This document shows, piece by piece, positions 1-10,218 of a stretch of 64,000 bases of DNA (positions within the stretch are counted from its first letter, which is position 1; each line of letters begins with the position of its first letter). The notes under the pieces were generated by a model. It was not told the origin of the DNA. It saw nothing but the letters and a program-made list of their open reading frames with translations, and did no database searches. Source of the stretch: Dendrocalamus latiflorus (Eukaryota > Streptophyta > Magnoliopsida > Poales > Poaceae); NCBI GenBank assembly GCA_017311315.1, contig CM029671.1, forward strand, positions 16,738,565 through 16,802,564, in the 5' to 3' direction. The position numbers and the translations under genes were made by a program.

Positions 1-740
1 GTAGCGTACATGAACCGGCCGCTGGTCTCTGCATTGCCATGCATGAATAGTGGGCGCTGCCCCATCTCTCTTTCGAGCGAGCGAGCAGCGACGTGCCGGC
101 CCTATTGTCGGAAAGGGAAGCAACCACGCCATCCTCGCGTACGTACAAGCACAGACTCCATCCTGATCTCTCTGTCTCGCTTGCTCTGTGAGACTGGCTA
201 GTTAAAGTAGTAGTAGTAGTAATTAACCACTTTGACCGGCTGGTACTTTAATTCTTACTACTACGACTACCGGTATATATATACAGAGGGAGGGGGGAAA
301 TACATTCTACTCTTGGTATAGTTATATTTATCTTTGATATATCATCTAAATAAATTTGACATTATTTTTTTATCACCTTGGTTATACTCATATACTAATT
401 CTAAGATACTACAATGTCAACCATATGAAAAAATTGCTAAAGAGCACATAGTTTTTGGTATATTTTGCTAATACATTTATATTTATACATAAAAAGAGCA
501 TGTTCAAAACATTATACATGCCACCTTAAAAAGTATACATATCACCTAGATAGTCTTATATACTCATATACTACATGTACATACCCTCCGTTACGCAAGA
601 TACTCCCTACTTTATGAAACAATGATACGTGTAGCAGCGCATGCACTGCGTTTAACCGTGCCGATCAGTTCATGTACATGGATCGTTCGTTACATGATAT
701 AGTTAAGGGAGTGACTATTGCACAGACGACTGAAATTTTT
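1..740. other. Intergenic, no gene seen
   Basis: The first 290 bases are of mixed composition and the rest is AT-rich. The only open frame (10-201) has no recognisable domain, no start context and unremarkable composition, so I do not call it a gene. Short AT-rich, transposon-like sequence runs from about 300 to 700, but I find no paired termini. Confidence 0.6.
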
Positions 741-744
741 TTAT

Positions 745-914
745 CTTTTAGTCACCTGAAATTGCACTCTGAATTACCTGAAATTGCAGGTGATTTTTTA
801 GATGGGGGTTGCAATTTCAGTTGATTGAGCTCTGAATCACCTGAAGTTGTAGGTGTTTTTTGAAGGGGGCTGCAACTTCAGTTGATTGATAAAGCAATTT
901 CAGGTGACTGAAAG
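745..914. mobile_element. Small palindromic MITE
   Basis: The termini are inverted: CTTTTAGTCACCTGAAATTG at 745 onward against the reverse complement of GCAATTTCAGGTGACTGAAAG ending at 914. TTA lies just outside both ends (741-743 and 915-917), which fits a Tourist-like TTA/TAA duplication, with one extra T on the left. The interior is two 63-bp tandem units (767-829 and 830-891). Each unit is itself a foldback, with CTGAAATTGCA facing TGCAATTTCAG in unit 1 and CTGAAGTTGTAG facing CTGCAACTTCAG in unit 2. No coding capacity. Confidence 0.6.
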
Positions 915-966
915 TTAATTATTATGAATTTATTATGGCTAGATATATAGCAAGGACCACTTTGAG

Positions 967-2481
967 CAGTGGCGGACCCAGGGGAGAATTGTAGGTAGGG
1001 CGAAGTCACAGTGGCGCGGACCCAGGAAAAAACTAGGTAGGCTAAAGTCGGAAGCGTGAAATAAACAATAGTACCCAAAAGTAAAACAATCCATGATTAA
1101 ACTATGTTGCAAACACACTAATAAAAGTATGTGATATGAAATAGAAACAACAACTACAATTCGCATGTTAACATATGTAGATAACGGAAGGACAATGAAA
1201 AATACCTCACTAATGAAGATTAATCCACAATTGTAGATGAGTTGTAAAAGAAATAATCTGTCAATTGTGAAAGATAGATAAATCAGTAGTGTCACAATTC
1301 GATAATAGAATATAAAAGATGCAATAAAAAGAAAGACAAAAAATATACCAGTAAATAACTAAGTACGTCTAGGAGAACGAGGCATTTTCATTCTTCGAGT
1401 TTTCATGTCTTGAAATCGTTTCTTGTTTTTTTTCACGATCAAGTCCTTTGAATATCTCTCGCTCGATATAGCACACCATCAAGTCATTAAGCCAATCATC
1501 GGACATCTTATTATGCAAATCGGTCTTGACAATCTACATAAAATTTTTAAAAGATATCAAAACTAATACTTAAGTACACAAATCTGAAATCTAGAATAAA
1601 TAGAATTTATAGTACCTTTATAAAATAAAAACTATAGAAATCCTCAGCTCCTCAGCTCCTCAAAGGATCAAAGGCTCAAAGTCTCAAAGGCTCAAACAGT
1701 CCAAACAACACTCCCGGCCTCTGTGCCTCAGCCGACTGCTCCTCAAACTGCCTCTGTACCTCAGCCGACTGCTCCTCAAAATCTCAAATCCCCCGGCCAA
1801 GCAAACTCCCCAGCCGACTGCTCCTCAAAAGCAAACTCTTTTTCTTCTTGTTTTGATAGCTCAGCCAAGCAACACTTCCCTAGCCGGCAGCCGACAGATT
1901 GTAGTACTAGTCAGTAGTCACCGCCTCACCGGCCGACCCGCTCCCGACTCCTCAAATCCTCCCCAGATCCCCCGGCTCCCGGGCTCCCCACCTCCCGCCT
2001 CCAGACTCAAGTCCCGCCGTCCCAGCCTCGCGCCTCGCGCCTCCCACCTCCCGGGCTCCCCGCCTCACGCCTCCCGCCCAAGACTGCTCCCGCCGACAGT
2101 CGACTCCTCTGCCTGGGCCCTGGGCGCCGCCGCGCCGTCCTCCTAGGCTCCTACAACTCCGCCTCTCCCTCTCTGCCTGGCCGCCCGGGATCTAGGGTTA
2201 ACACTGGTAATCTTCGACTTGGTGTTGGCCTTGGCCCGTGTGTCGCTAGTACTAGTATATCTCTTGCTTTGTTGGGCACTTGGGCCGTGTGTTTATTTGC
2301 TTGGACTAATGGACTTGGGCCTTGACGGTTGACGCCTAGCGTTCTTCTTCTTCCGGGCTTCCGGCAATCACACCCGGACGGGGGGTGGGGGGCGTGGTGG
2401 TTCCGCCGCCCGGGGGGTGTTCCGGCTGGCGGGGAGCTCGGGCGGCCGCCCGGCCTCGCCCGAAGGGCAGGTCTGCCCCTG
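967..2481 (-). mobile_element. hAT DNA transposon, non-autonomous copy 1
   Basis: A perfect 8-bp target-site duplication, ACTTTGAG, flanks the element at 959-966 and 2482-2489. Termini are CAGTGGCGGACCCAGG on the left and GGTCTGCCCCTG on the right, whose complement begins CAGGGGCAGACC; this is typical of plant hAT elements. A second copy of the terminal motif lies about 45 bp inside the left end (near 1011). The interior has an AT-rich part (1050-1640) with the C-terminus of the transposase on the minus strand, then a CT/GC-rich part (1640-2470) with low-complexity 'CTCAAA' and 'CCTCCCG' repeats. A second copy of the family lies in opposite orientation at 61724-63045. Confidence 0.9.
1352..1538 (-). 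pseudogene. hAT transposase C-terminal exon, frameshifted
   Basis: Read on the minus strand from an acceptor-like AG near 1537, the frame contains the stretch NKMSDDWLNDLMVCYIERE and continues to an FKGLDRE motif. This is the typical C-terminal end of plant ZMYM1/TTF-type hAT transposases. A run of eight A residues after the DRE codons breaks the frame. In the next frame the family ending is seen again (RFQDMKTRRMKMPRSPRR, then stop). This confirms the hAT assignment of the element. Upstream exons, including the catalytic domain, are deleted, so no active transposase can be made. Assignment is from recalled family features, not from a search. Confidence 0.75.
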
Positions 2482-2489
2482 ACTTTGAG

Positions 2490-3400
2490 ACGGCGTCGGT
2501 TTGCGACTTGTGACCGATTGAGCGGCCGGTCTTGATTTGTTCATGCATGCATGCACGAGCTGATCACGAGAGTGAGTCGATCGATCGAGGTGCATGCGTG
2601 ATCGGCGCACACAACTGGCTACCACATATGCAAGCTAAAAAAAATTGTGTAATATTACCAGTGCTAGTCTTTCTTTTTTGAAAAATTTACCTATGACGAC
2701 CACAGTAACCGCCGATCGGCTTGTATATGCGTCGTCGTCGTCGTCGTCACAATTGGCCGTGCTTGCGGCATCTAGACTGGTCTTAGCCATGACCAGCCGG
2801 TACTCGTGTCTTCTACTGCATGCGAGAAATGAGATGAGAATCTCACATCGAACGAAGCAAAAAAGAGAGAAACGTTTCAAGGCTGCATGCATCTGCGTGA
2901 CAGTACTACGTACGTACGCACGCACGGTACGACCGCATGCGTCATCTACGCACGCATCTCCCGCTCGCTTTCCGGCCACTCTCTTTCTACCGGCACCTTT
3001 CAATTCAATTTTACACCAGCTAGCGATACTCTTTGTCTCTATTCTTTTGTACTAGCTGTATGTATACGTGAAAACGTCCGATTTGAACGTATACAGAGTT
3101 AGCACTAGTGTGCTTGCTCTCAACAAGAAAAAGATAGATCACACGGTTGGTTATGAAAAAGGTAGCTTAATTTATGGCTTCATTGCATTGCATTGCGTTG
3201 CATTTCACCGTTCGATCGAGTAAACGAAACACGAACTTACTGCACTACCTTCCACGTATCCCTCCACTCACTGTAACTAACCAACAGGTAAAAACACCAG
3301 CACACACACACAAGTGCATGACACGGCTAAGCTTTGTTAATTATATCTACAGCTCGCTAAAGCTTAACTACCACCCCGCGCTGCACTTCACACACAAGAA
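2490..3400. other. Intergenic, with GTC microsatellite
   Basis: No gene seen. A (GTC)n microsatellite of about six units lies near 2731-2749. Several TACG/CATG-rich stretches occur (2900-2960). The part nearest 3495 is the likely 3' untranslated region of the glutaredoxin gene read from the minus strand; an AATGAA-type polyadenylation signal may lie near 3172-3190, but I cannot fix the cleavage site. Confidence 0.5.
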
Positions 3401-3494
3401 CACACACGCGCCATCGATCTCTCTCTTAGCTTGATCAGTCGTCGTTGATGATGGAGTCAGCTTAGCTCAGCTCCGGTGATGCACGAGAGCGCGC

Positions 3495-3884
3495 TCAGAG
3501 CCAGAGCGCGCCGGCCTGCTTGAGGAGGGGGACGAGGGTGCCGTTGATGTGGCAGGCCATGACCTTCTCGACGCCGCCGAGGAGCCTCCCGCCGACGAAA
3601 ACCACGGGGACGGCGGGCTGGCCGGGGGGCAGCAGCTGCGCCAGCGCCGCCTGGATCTCGAGCCCGCCGCCCCGGTCGGCGAGCTGGTCGAGCTCGTAGA
3701 CGGTGGGGCCGACGCCGAGGCCGAGCAGGAGGCGCTTGACGACGTGGCACATGCAGCAGCCGCTGGCGCTGAAGACGACCACCGCGTTGCCGCTCGCCAT
3801 CCGCGCCACCCGCTCGTACACCCCCATCGTCGCCTGGTCCGCCTCCTCCTCCACGCCGCCGCCCTCCACCACCTGCATCCTCAT
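3495..3884 (-). CDS. CC-type (class III, ROXY-like) glutaredoxin
   Basis: A single-exon gene for 129 residues, the only convincing host gene here. The thioredoxin-fold core runs from about residue 20. The redox site is CCMC (43-46), followed by the cis-proline VP (92-93) and a GG pair (98-99) of the glutathione site. The C-terminus carries an LxxLL motif (LVPLL, 117-121) and ends in ALWL (126-129). Those two tail motifs are the ones that CC-type glutaredoxins use to bind TGA bZIP factors and TOPLESS-type corepressors. The family is land-plant specific and acts in nucleus and cytosol on TGA factors, in flower development, stress and nitrogen signalling. I chose the first ATG; a second lies two codons later and would change little. 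The coding sequence is strongly GC-rich, typical of grass intronless genes. Which ROXY paralogue this is cannot be told from sequence alone. Confidence 0.95.
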   Translation of the reverse strand: MRMQVVEGGGVEEEADQATMGVYERVARMASGNAVVVFSASGCCMCHVVKRLLLGLGVGPTVYELDQLADRGGGLEIQAALAQLLPPGQPAVPVVFVGGRLLGGVEKVMACHINGTLVPLLKQAGALWL

Positions 3885-3996
3885 CTCTCTCTTCCGCCTC
3901 TCCTGACCTTCTTCCTAGCTAGCTAGAGTGCTAGTTGTTTCTTGGCACAATGCAAGGCAGTTGAATTTACAAAGGAAGGAGGTGGCTGCAGTGTGC

Positions 3997-4004
3997 TTAT
4001 ATAG
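3997..4004 (-). promoter_or_regulatory. TATA box of the glutaredoxin gene
   Basis: The minus strand reads CTATATAAGCAC here, a near-perfect plant TATA box. Transcription would start about 30 bases downstream, near 3965-3970, giving a 5' leader of about 80-90 bases before the ATG at 3884. The leader contains short CT-rich stretches. Confidence 0.75.
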
Positions 4005-4053
4005 GAGGACTAGGCAGGATGAACTGAACACAGGTGTGCCTTGGGGTGTGTGT

Positions 4054-4302
4054 AGAGAGAGAGAGACCAGAGAGAGAGAGAAGTGTAATGGAATGGAGAT
4101 GGAGAAGGGAAAGGAAGGGTGTGAGGTGTGGGGGAGTCAAAGCGACATGGTTCGCTTTTTGCAGTGCCGGTCGCGAGCTCCGCAACGAACCCGGCCGGCA
4201 CTCTCTGACCGCTAGTACTCCACCCCTTCCTTCTGCTACGGTTATCAGGTTACGAGAGAGAGAGAGAGAGAGAAAGATAGAGATAGAAGAGAGAGAGAGA
4301 GA
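4054..4302 (-). promoter_or_regulatory. GA/CT-rich promoter region
   Basis: GA dinucleotide tracts lie at 4054-4066, 4070-4082 and 4253-4302, read as CT tracts on the gene's strand, directly upstream of the TATA box. In plants such tracts are bound by BBR/BPC-type GAGA factors and are common near core promoters. A TTGACTC sequence on the minus strand near 4132-4139 resembles a W-box. The functional roles are inferred. Confidence 0.45.
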
Positions 4303-4309
4303 TGCAGCA

Positions 4310-4994
4310 GTAAAGCAAGGGTGAACTTAAAAGTGGCTGTTCCGAGCTAGACTAGAGTTGCTCGGCGGGTTCGTTTTGGTTTATATATATATATGACTTA
4401 TGTTTATACTATCTATAGTAACTATTTTTTAAAACAGTGTTTTAAGGTGAAATCAATAGAAAAATTACAGTAAAAAATGTACTGAATTCAGTTGTACTGG
4501 TCGAAACGTATATGATTATTTTCTGTGCATACTAGATATTGCGAATAGGCAAAATTTAAATATTTAAATCATCAATCATTAACTTAAAAACACATCTAAA
4601 TTTGTGGGAGAGAGGAGAAAAGTTGGTGGAGACTGGAGAGGAAAGGAAAATGCCCAGAGGCGCCCGATCGCGCGGGGGGGGCGGCCTGCCTAGTGCATGC
4701 CGAGCTTCAGCATAGCATGCGTATATCTTGCCCCATTAGTTTGCTTGCTTTTATGTATGTACATGAACCGGCTAGCCTACTAGTTGCTGACCCACTGATC
4801 GATCTGTTCATCCATGTCGATCGATCGATGGGTTGCCAAGACGAGATCGAAGTACGTACATGAGTGCAACTGATGCAAGGAAAGCAAAACAGTTACGGTG
4901 CTTAACTACTTTTGCTTGCGTGATCTGATGATTGTAGAATGCATGGCCATGCGACTACGTACGTACGGTGCTGTTTACTTTAAATTTTAAAAAA
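4310..4994. other. Intergenic, AT-rich repeat-like
   Basis: No gene. The block around 4380-4600 (AATTCAGTTGTACTGG, then an ATATGATTATTTTC-like stretch) resembles sequences at 25436-25590 and 26935-27090, so it is probably a dispersed repeat. Short (AT)n and poly-G runs are present. Confidence 0.4.
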
Positions 4995-5013
4995 CACTGC
5001 TACAGACAGCCCT

Positions 5014-5450
5014 ATCACAGACGGTTCCTGAACCGTCAGTGTTTAGGTGTCAGTGATAGTTGGTGGTTATCACAGACGGTTCCCGAGCCGTCTGTGATAA
5101 CTCACATTACAGACGGTTTTTATTACTAACCGTCTGTGATAGACGAGTATCACAGACGATTTTTGTAAAAAACCGTCTGTGATACGAGACTATCACAGAC
5201 GGTTTTTTATAAACAACCGTATATGATACTCGTCTATCACAAACGGTTAGTAATAAAGACCGTCTGTGATATACACAATATCATAGACGATTTTTATTAC
5301 TAACCGTCTGTGATATTGTGTATATCACAGACGGTTAGTAGTAAAGGCCGTCTGTGATATCATTCACACCACAGACGGCACTCTTTGAAACCGTCTGTGA
5401 TATTGTATCACAGACGGTTTTTAACAACGAACCGTCTGTGATACCAAGTG
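5014..5450. repeat. CACTA 1 left subterminal repeat array
   Basis: Alternating direct and inverted copies of TATCACAGACGGTT, paired as short hairpins, e.g. CAGACGGTTTTTATTACTAA facing AACCGTCTGTGATA. Such arrays are the binding sites for the TNPA-type protein at En/Spm ends. A shorter version lies at the right end (12822-12860). Confidence 0.85.
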
Positions 5451-5910
5451 CATCATCCATTTTATTTGCTGTTTTTTGGCTAGCCTCAGGATATGCTAGC
5501 CATGCCCTCTGAAAGCAAGCAAGTAAGCAGATTACAGATAAATGACAGATATAAGTTAATTGCAACTCATAGTAAATTACAACAAAATTCGATACACAGA
5601 TGAATGTAACAAACGGCCAGCAGATCACATACATATATAGAATGAAAATCGTTACACAAAATCTGACAAATGAATTCAATTGAAAGAATTGTTTGATTTG
5701 TACAATTGAATCCAATGTTTCAACATCTAATTATCACCATTGCCGGCGTGGAACTCTCCCCTCTTATTTATGACCTCTGCTAGCAAGAATTGGGAGATGA
5801 TTGTACGAATGTCGACGAGATTGTCAAGATCATATGCACTTTCGTCGAAGTCCACCCGCTGTCGCTAGGAGCAATGTTAAGTCATTAATTAGCATGTGTA
5901 TGTAATATAA

Positions 5911-6043
<133 letters not shown>

Positions 6044-6584
6044 CAGAAAATAATAATTATTGGAAGGACCTGACAAACTTCTGGATCATTGATCTTAGTA
6101 TCCATGATTTCCTTCATATGGCAGCAAACGTAGAATCCACATACGTTGCCCTGTAGCTGCTGGTGGCACTGCAAAAATAGAATTACATACATCGGTATTG
6201 TCAATTCTAAAGGCATTATAACAAAGTATGATGTAGGATTGTTGTGTTGTAGCGGGTACCAAAATCGCGTGTTGTGTCGTAGCGTGTCACTGGATTTGTC
6301 GTGTCTTCCTCCTTGGGCAACATAATCGGCAAACGCCCTACGTGATTCAAAAAACTTAGCCTCGGCCGTGGCAAACAAAAGAAATATTACAATAGAGTTA
6401 TGTATAGAGGAAATGAGTTTACCTGTTAAGTATTTCTTGCACACGACTGAAGTCGTGGTTGCTCCTAAGGAGGGAATCAAGGTATATTACCTTGCTCCAC
6501 TTTGGTACAATCACAATCAAAATCCAGTGATGCCTAGTCATGTATGTCGCCATAGTGATTAATCCTAAGTTCATGCTGCATGTA

Positions 6585-9500
6585 TGTAACATCCCAAATT
6601 TTTGCTAAAATAAAAAAAATAATAAACAAATAAAAATGGAATAAAATAAAATTTAAATTAAAATAAGTATTTTTGTGCCTAAGTTTAAATTTGGATTTGC
6701 CTTGAATTTCTGTTTTTGAAAAAGCTGGATTTGAAAAGCATTTTCAGAAAACCTAAAAGTATTATTAAATAAAATGATATTTTGATTTTCTATAAAAATC
6801 TTATGTCAAATTAATTATTTGGAGTTATTTGGCTTTTATTTGGTTCCCTGGTTTTTCTGGAGTTTAAAAATGTATTTTTGAAATTAAAAAGTATTTTAAA
6901 ATTTGAAAATTAAATACCAACATTAGTTGGAAATAATTGTATTAAGTCCAAAATGTGTCCAGGAGGTTCTCTGAATTTTTCTGGAATTGTTGGAGTTATT
7001 TGTGTTTTTTTCTGAGGCTTAATGGAATTTCTGTGCTTTTCTGAAAAAGAAAATCAAATCAAAAATCAATTCCCAGCCCCCTCCCTCCGGCCGCCACGTG
7101 GACGGCCCGGATCCACCGCGCATCCCGCCTTCCCCTCTCCCCTGCCCGCCACGTGGCTGGCCCCGATTGCGCCGCGTCGCGCCCGCCGCCTCATCTCGGC
7201 CGTCCGCGCCTTGCCCCTCTCTCGGCCGCCCGATGCGTGCCCCGCCACGCGACCGCATCCTAGCCGCCCTAGCCCCCGCTCCTCTCTCTCCTCACCCCGG
7301 TCCCGCCTGTCGGCGCCTCCATTCCCCTCTCTCTCTCTCTCTTCCGCGTGGGCCCGCCCTGTCAGGGCCTTCTTCCTCCCCGGTCGTCTTCCTCGCGCGC
7401 GCGCCCGCCTCCGCAACCGCCGGCCCCGCCTGACCCGGTCGCCACCCCCGCCTTCTACTCGGCCACGCCGCCCACCTTCGTGTGCCGCACGCACCGCACC
7501 CCACCTCCCCGCCTCTCTCGCGCCCGTCGCCACCCCACGCGCCCACCTTCTTCCCCGTAACTGCCGCCGCCCACTCCTCCACTCCGGCGACGAATTCCCG
7601 ACGCTCCCTTGCCCCTCCGCCCCTATAAATGCCGCCCCCGGAATTGCCTCACTCCGCCCCACCCCCTCCCGCTTCTCCCTTCCTCTCCCGGCCGCTCCTC
7701 CGCCGCCGCGCCGTGCGCATTTGCCGCCGCTGCAGCCCCATCCTCCGGTGAGCAATTCCGTCCGTCTCCGGCCTCCTCGTGCCTAGACGTCCCCCCGCCA
7801 CTTCCGCCGCACCCGTGCGACGCTCCCTGACCGCTCGGCCGTGCCCCTTCACCGCCGGAAGGCCGCCGCCGCCGTTACCCAAGCACCGCCGCCGCCCCTC
7901 CTCGCCGCCGGCTCAATCCCGCCGCCTCCGGTAACTCCCGCGCCTACCCCCGAGGTCCCCTCCATCTCCTCTTCCTCCTCCGCCAGTCGCCGCCGACCGC
8001 CACTCGCCGGAGTGTCGCCGTCGTCCCTGGTCCCGAGCGCCCCCTCGCCGGCCTGTCCACGTCAGTATGCCCGCGCCTGCGTGGCATCCACGTGGCGCCA
8101 CGTGCCCCTGCCACCTCGGCCTTCCCCGCCCCGTCAGCACCACGCAAGCGGCCATGCCACCTCAACCCTCTCTCTGGTCCATGGACCTGGCTCATGTGGA
8201 CCGGGCCCACATGTCAGCCCCCTCTCCCCTATTTTCCATGCAAAAATAATTCGTCCGAAAAATAAATTCCCAGGGCTGACGCAATGCTGACGCCATAAAT
8301 CCAATTTCCTTTAGAAAAATAATTCCAAAAATCTCCTTTTCCATTTTCTCTCTTTTCAAATTTCCCGGAGCCCGTTCTCCTTCGTCCTAGCTCCGATTTA
8401 GCCCATTCAAATTTCTAAATTCATCAAAAATTCCCCTATATCCATTTCTAGCCTCAATTAAAATATTTGAAGTCAATTTGAATTTATTTTGAATTTATTT
8501 GAATTTAGTGGGTTATTTTGACGTGTAGACTTTGTCGATTCGGGAAATTTCTTCGACGAAGATTTAAACCAAGTTGAAGAGCAAGGCAAGTCACCCTCCT
8601 TGATCATGTTGATCCCAGATTTCAAAATAAAATTATTTTGTTTTAAAGTATTCTGCATGCATATTTTTTATTCAACGTATTTCAATTCAGTTTTAAATTT
8701 AGTTAATGCCTACTTGTTAATCCCTCCATTGAATTTGGATTCCTTATACCTTGTCACCCTAGATCAAACCCTAGTTGGTACATTAGTATTGGCTAGATAA
8801 TATTATATCAAATGCTTAGTCCTGCTTAGAAAATAATATTTGTTTTGGGATATCTTTCACATAAAATGATGACCCTTTTTACATAAAATGTTATGAACTC
8901 TTGACTTTGGTGAGTCAAGGAGTGTTATGAATTATTTTGAAAGCAAATATAAAACTGGTTTAGACTTAGGCATTTGGTTAGAGTGGTGGGTGCAGGCATG
9001 CCCTGTTAGTTGGAGCCGCAGTGGTTGATTGTCGTGCACGGGGGTATGTGGTTGGGCCCGAGTCAGATTAAGGACCGGTCTGTGAGGTACTGTTGCAAAG
9101 CCCTATTGTACTACCACATGGCTGGTATGGGACAGCCCTGGCTGAATAATTTGTGAAGTCCCAACCTGAGCCGAGTTGTAGGTTGAAAGTGAGCGTGGTT
9201 GGTGCCATGTGAAGTCTCACTTGGACGAGCGTGGTTAAGCCATGAGAAGTCTCGTCTAGGCTCAAGAGGGGGTCCCGGTTTGGTGGATTCCTTACTGGGG
9301 TGAAACCTTAGAGTTGGCTCGACCAGGTTGAAGGCTTTGCATTGTAAATGCCTTGTCATGACTCCTTGCCGCACACCTAAGGAAGTGTGTAACTCGCGTG
9401 GCACAAAAGGATGATCGTGTCTTGTGGGTAAAGCTGTACAACCTCCGCAGAGTGTATAATCTATCCTGGATAGCCGTGCCCACGGTCATGGGCATGCTGA

Positions 9501-10218
9501 GTAAAAGTTTTTCGTGGATTAGACTTTGCTTTTCAAAACGTTTTCGAAAACCTTGCGGATGGATGGAATCCGTGAGAGATTGTAATCTGGTGAATGGATG
9601 GAATTCATCAGAGTTGCGCAGTGAAAGCGTGTGGATGGATGGAATCCATACGCGATCTTTTGGAAAAGATGGTCCAGGTGGGATGCCCGTGGATAGGTTG
9701 GTGTTTGGTCGGAGCCGGCACTGACGGTATTATTTTTAATTACAAGTATTGTTTTTACGTACTGTATTAAATTCTGCGATTTCAATCTATCTATTGTATT
9801 TCTTAAATGCTGTTTTATGCAAACTAACTCTATAAGCCTTCCTTTCAAGCCTTTATCATTATGGTGCATTTGCCCGGGTGACTTGCGGAGTACAAGTTTG
9901 TACTCACGTTGCTTTTTCCACACAGAGAAGGAAGACGTCAACTACGGTGAAGATCTGGACGAATAGGCCGCGTCTTACTGTCGTTTGCCTGTGGGCAGGC
10001 TCAGTGGGCTTCTTCCGCTTCGGTTTTTCTTCCGCTGCTTATTAAATAATTTTGGCTTATGCGCCATTGATGTAAACTTTGGCATTTATGCCCATATTCA
10101 GTTAATAAATGTCATTATGGTTGATATTTATTTTTGTTGTACGCTGTGTGCACTAGCTGATCCTGGACTAGTGCGATTTACACAGAGGATCCAGGAGTCG
10201 TTACTCCGGGTTCCGACA
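6585..10218 (+). mobile_element. Solo LTR of a Gypsy-type retrotransposon
   Basis: It begins TGTAACATCCCAAATTTTTG and ends GTTACTCCGGGTTCCGACA. It is flanked by a perfect 5-bp duplication, ATGTA (6580-6584 and 10219-10223). No internal region, primer-binding site or polyprotein is present, so the 3634-bp sequence is a solo LTR left by recombination between two LTRs. The TGTAACA...CCGACA ends and great length resemble the long LTRs of some grass Gypsy families; I cannot name the family. A GC-rich block (7070-8230) has long open frames on both strands without any domain. The LTR sits in an intron of the CACTA 1 gene, so it is younger than CACTA 1. Confidence 0.85.
7624..7629 (+). promoter_or_regulatory. 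TATA box of the solo LTR
   Basis: CCCTATAAATGCC lies within an otherwise very GC-rich stretch, in the position expected for the U3 promoter. Transcription would start near 7655, leaving about 2.5 kb of transcribed LTR (R-U5) downstream. Inferred from motif only. Confidence 0.5.

Noticed and set aside
2635..3055. Overlapping frames of 122 and 136 residues
   Set aside because: Both strands open by chance around a GTC microsatellite; no domain or promoter seen.
5014..5450. CRISPR-like spaced repeats
   Set aside because: Inverted and direct copies of unequal spacing at the end of a CACTA element; eukaryotic subterminal repeats.
7022..7786. 254-residue open frame
   Set aside because: Lies in the GC-rich part of the solo LTR, is open on both strands, Pro/Arg/Ala-rich, with no domain.
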